Part shown: positions 60,849-64,000 of the stretch, one piece after another
Layout of the letters: each line of letters starts with the position of its first letter
Position numbering within the stretch: the stretch's first letter is position 1
Assembly (NCBI RefSeq): GCF_004379255.2
Contig: NC_056037.1
Span: forward strand, 35,127,012 to 35,191,011
Length of the DNA stretch: 64,000 nt
Origin: Salvia splendens
Taxonomy: Eukaryota; Streptophyta; Magnoliopsida; Lamiales; Lamiaceae
Direction of reading: 5' to 3'
The notes under the pieces: generated by a model
The model's database searches: none
What the model saw: the letters and a program-made list of their open reading frames with translations, nothing else
Told to the model about the DNA's origin: nothing
Made by a program: the position numbers and the translations under genes

Positions 60849-61925
60849 CTAATATCTATGATCACCATTGTTATGAACCTTCTTGCTGTTTTTGGTTAAA
60901 CTATGCAACCATCCAATCCCCTTGATCGCCTTAGAAATCTTGACAAGCTTCGGCCTCCCCACTCCCAAACTCATCTTCCCCGCCGACATCTTCAGCGCCT
61001 GCAAGCAGCACACCTCCCCTCCTCCTATCTCATCATCTTCCTCCTCCTCCTTCTCTCTCCTCCCCCTCCTCGTACTAGCCTTGTCGGCCTCCATCTCGTA
61101 CGCTTCCCACAGCGAGTCCATCCCTTCCCCTCCTCCTCCGCCGCCATTGCTGCTGTGCCTCTCCTCAAACAGCTTTCCCGCCAGCGTCCTCTTCCACTCC
61201 CTCTCCCTCCTCATCGACCCATAACTAGAGAATGAGTCTCCTCCTCCTCCGCCGCCGCTGCTGATTATGCGCTGAGAGTTTGATTGATTAGTATTTTTAT
61301 TACATATGGCCGCTGCTGCTGCTGTCTCTGATCCATTGTTGAGTGATGAATTCTGTTTTGGTTTGATCTTCTTCTCTTCGACATTGGAGGCCAGCCGCTC
61401 GAAATTATCTAGAATTTTCAAGAAATTCTCCAGCCTCTTCTCCTGATCCATCACGGGAGTTTTGGAGACCTTCAAGAATTCGCCGGAGTTTTCGATTTTT
61501 CCGGCCACGGTGATCGGAGCTTCCTCGGCGGGGCCCGGCAACGGATTCGGCTCCAAAATTGGATCTTTTTGAGGGGCCTGGTCCAAGATTTGGGGTGGGG
61601 CTTCTTCTCTCATTGGTGGAGGACCGAAGACGATTTCGTAGATGCCAAGTTCGTCTGAATTTTGGGGCTCTTGATCATTGGGGTGGTGATCTTTGCTGAA
61701 TTGTAAGCTCTGTAGGATGGAAGTGAAGTGGGATTGGGTGTGGAAGAGGAAGGCGAGGGAGAGGAGGGAAGTGGTGATGAAGAGTGGGGAGAGAAAGGAG
61801 AGGAGCTTGAGGAGGTAGGGGGAGAAGAAGATTAAGTAGGAGAAGTAGAGAGGATGAGAGATAATGAAGGAGCAGAGGATAATAAGACTAGAAAATTTAC
61901 ACTTGGAGCTGCACAGATCAGACAT
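60849..61925 (-). CDS. Unnamed plant protein with N-terminal membrane segments (intronless)
   Basis: A 358-residue intronless frame starting MSDLCSSKCKFSS at 61925; stop at 60849. An in-frame ATG at 62069 would add 48 residues, but that part is TC-rich and leader-like, so I prefer the internal start. Residues ~10-75 form two hydrophobic segments (SLIILCSFIISHPLYFSYLI and LLKLLSFLSPLFITTSLLSL). A long acidic, Pro-rich region follows, with LGIYEIVFGPPP and a heptad-like RLENFLKILDNFERLASNVE. Toward the end is the conserved plant block EREWKRTLAGKLFEERH..EGMDSLWEAYE, then a Glu-rich tract, CCLQALKMSAGKMSLGVGRP and a basic helix (KISKAIKGIGWLHSLTK). I recall this block from uncharacterised plant membrane proteins; no function is known to me. 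Poly-Gly and poly-Ala/Ser runs are low complexity. Confidence 0.82.
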   Translation of the reverse strand: MSDLCSSKCKFSSLIILCSFIISHPLYFSYLIFFSPYLLKLLSFLSPLFITTSLLSLAFLFHTQSHFTSILQSLQFSKDHHPNDQEPQNSDELGIYEIVFGPPPMREEAPPQILDQAPQKDPILEPNPLPGPAEEAPITVAGKIENSGEFLKVSKTPVMDQEKRLENFLKILDNFERLASNVEEKKIKPKQNSSLNNGSETAAAAAICNKNTNQSNSQRIISSGGGGGGDSFSSYGSMRREREWKRTLAGKLFEERHSSNGGGGGGEGMDSLWEAYEMEADKASTRRGRREKEEEEDDEIGGGEVCCLQALKMSAGKMSLGVGRPKLVKISKAIKGIGWLHSLTKNSKKVHNNGDHRY

Positions 61926-62425
61926 TTCTGGAAATCTAGAGAGAGAAGGGAATAGAAAAATGGGAGATGGTGAAGAAATGGGGATGAAGATGAAGAATAT
62001 GGAATCTTGTTGATTGGGAGAATGCGGCGTGAATAAAGGGAGGTGAAATTGCTCATGCAAATGATTCAATAGAGAGAGATGATAAAAAAAAAAGCTTTTG
62101 CCTTTATTTATGGATTATGTAATCCAACAACCGAAATTATAGCCTTTTCTTTTAGTTTTAGTCTATGTGAAAAGGATTGGTGTTATCGAAAACGAAATTT
62201 GATTAATTGTGTTTAAGCTCTATTTGAGAAATGTACTTATAAACTTATGTCGGGTTAAATTAAATATATGATAAACATATCTGCAATAGAGAATTACAAT
62301 GAATGATCTACTAATTATATAGATAATTATTGATATAGTTACTAATAGGAGAAACTGGTTATGATTATCTGAATCTTACGTTAATTAGGGAGTAAATAGT
62401 AGCGGTAAATTATATATGTACTTAT

Positions 62426-62565
62426 AGTACACCATTTAATGACATGCTAAGTGCTTCTTTCATCCCATAACTAACGAAATTAATACTACATACATAGTAC
62501 ACCATTTAATGGCGTGTTAAGTATTTCTTTCATCACATAACTAACAAAATTAATACAACCATTTT
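62426..62565. repeat. Tandem duplication, about 70 bp
   Basis: Two copies starting AGTACACCATTTAATG at 62426 and 62496, each with a CTTTCATC.CATAACTAAC segment. Confidence 0.9.
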
Positions 62566-63468
62566 GGAGGCCTAGTTCTACCCAAGTCAAATTTAATTGA
62601 TATCTTCACCATATTAGATCTATAGAAGAGATAATAGACACATGTCAATAATTATTTTTTGGGATGGTCGAATTATTAAGGTGTATTATATCTCACCCTT
62701 TTTATTATTTTTGTTTTGCACTCGAGTCCACGAACAATTATTTCAGCAAAATTATGCACTGGCTATCATTTTGCAGTATTGTAAGTTAGGCTTTAAAGCA
62801 AATCGATTATTCAATATAATTAGGTATTCTATATATGACATCCTCACTTGAACTGTTGAACATTTTATATAGAGGAAGAAAGTTATACTAATTGATGCTT
62901 ATAGATCATGCACCCAAATGGGAAATAAAATAATAATTCGGTTAATTTTATCTAATTAATGCAGTTAATTACTAGTCGGCAAAAAGCCTAACGTTGACAT
63001 ACATCACATGGGACATGGCCAACAAAGAAGAATTAAATTTAGAGTTTAGGCAAAGTCAAGGCCTATAAAATTTAATTCAGTATTAACTCACTTTAGCATT
63101 AAACATTCTTCACGTACACAAAGGAAAAAATTGTAATATAGACAAATTTGACCATTCCGAGTTCTACATGGCAAAGAATATGTAGAAAAGGATCTTACAA
63201 ACAATGTGTATAAGGCATCAATCTATCATTTAAGTGCACAAATGTAAAGTAACCTAGGTGTTGGTTGTAATAGATCATGACAGTCCTCAAAAGTTAGTCG
63301 GTTAGACTACCACCCACACTTTCTTAGTCCAACCTAGCAAGAATAAATGTTCATATCTTACAGATCAGGATCAACCATAACCGTTGATGTTAAATTATCA
63401 ATGTTGGTAGTGATTGAAGTCAAGCATCAATAATGGGGGAAGTACACGAGATAGGGAGGTTAATTGAA

Positions 63469-63584
63469 GGTGAATAATTCTAAAGGGTTTTGGGGTTTGG
63501 AAAAAGGAAGTTCCAAGTCTTTTGATGGTGAATAATTCTAAAGGGTTTTGGGGTTTGGAAAAAGGAAGTTCCAAGTCTTCAATT
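63469..63584. repeat. Tandem duplication, 58 bp
   Basis: Two nearly identical copies starting GGTGAATAATTCTAAAGGG at 63469 and 63527. Confidence 0.93.
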
Positions 63585-64000
63585 TCACATGGGAAGCTAC
63601 TCAATTACTACTCCATTGCACACACCACCTTTATTCACAACCACCACCTATCCTTTTCTGATTGGGGGTCCCCTAATTGTATGCTGTGACCATTTCCATA
63701 ATTTTCTAGTATCAATCTTGTGAGAACATTCACTGTGTCTAGATCCCACACAACAAACTTTATCAGGTAAGTCAAAGCTCTCACAAGGGGAAAATCATAA
63801 AGTAGTAATTCTTCTAACATCTAAAGACAGCAACAATGCAAGATATTCATGATTATAAAGGAGACAAAGTAAAGAGGGAAATGATGCAGAATCCTTCTGG
63901 TTGACATGCATTTTTTTTACTTACTCAGTGCATCTGATCAAGAATCTGAGTCATGTGAATCTAAGTTCTGTATTCAGATTATGTATCACATTAACCCCTA

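Larger units (their letters stand above)
62070..64000. other. AT-rich intergenic region to the window end
   Basis: No supported gene. Contains two tandem duplications (62426-62565, about 70 bp; 63469-63584, 58 bp). The stretch directly right of 62070 is the promoter area of the gene at 60849. Confidence 0.55.

Noticed and set aside
63880..63950. Possible miR172-like words (GATGCAGAATCC, GCATCTGATCAAGAATCTG)
   Set aside because: They do not match miR172 or its star over enough bases, and the two words do not pair as a precursor hairpin.

Overview
This window looks like nuclear DNA of a dicot plant. It is AT-rich, its genes have many short introns, and it contains plant-only families: a CYP734A brassinosteroid hydroxylase, a BADC protein, UVR3 (6-4) photolyase and a group 3 LEA protein. 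Copia, TRIM, hAT/Tip100, PIF-Harbinger, Stowaway and TA-repeat elements are all present. The feel of the proteins and repeats suggests an asterid, perhaps Lamiales, but this is an inference without any search. There are no bacterial operons or CRISPR arrays.

Layout. 1-758: tail and 3' LTR of a retrotransposon, apparently lying in an intron of the first gene. 1308-1897 (+): last two visible exons of an unrecognised small membrane protein. 2405-5648 (-): BADC, nine exons. 5760-11190: transposon belt (Harbinger-like element with a transposase tail, a hAT element with an exact 8-bp duplication, a hAT-like miniature element, and a TA-flanked element carrying a minisatellite and a gene-like fragment). 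11681-12162 (-): LEA protein with a GC-AG intron and ABRE motifs. 16178-19415 (-): COX5b, six exons. 21080-24757 (-): UVR3, fourteen exons. 25528-28231 (-): internally deleted Copia element. 28631-34012: second dense transposon belt, with six TA-microsatellite-flanked elements in a row and a complete TRIM. 37534-40623 (-): CYP734A, five exons. 43827-43993: perfect palindrome. 44270-52516: hAT, Stowaway and Harbinger-like elements and a second minisatellite-bearing TA element. 58294-60673: hAT element with a tRNA-like core, Harbinger-like element and a foldback Mutator-like element. 60849-61925 (-): intronless gene of an unnamed plant family.

The host genes do not form one pathway. BADC tunes plastid acetyl-CoA carboxylase, COX5b is a subunit of mitochondrial complex IV, UVR3 repairs UV (6-4) lesions, CYP734A inactivates brassinosteroids, and the LEA protein protects against desiccation. 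All exon coordinates were derived by hand from splice signals, reading-frame continuity and remembered family structure. They are predictions. The most distinctive content is the transposable-element architecture: TA-targeting elements, two non-autonomous hAT copies with tRNA-like cores, an 83-bp-arm palindrome, and a triplicated in-frame 3' splice site in BADC.
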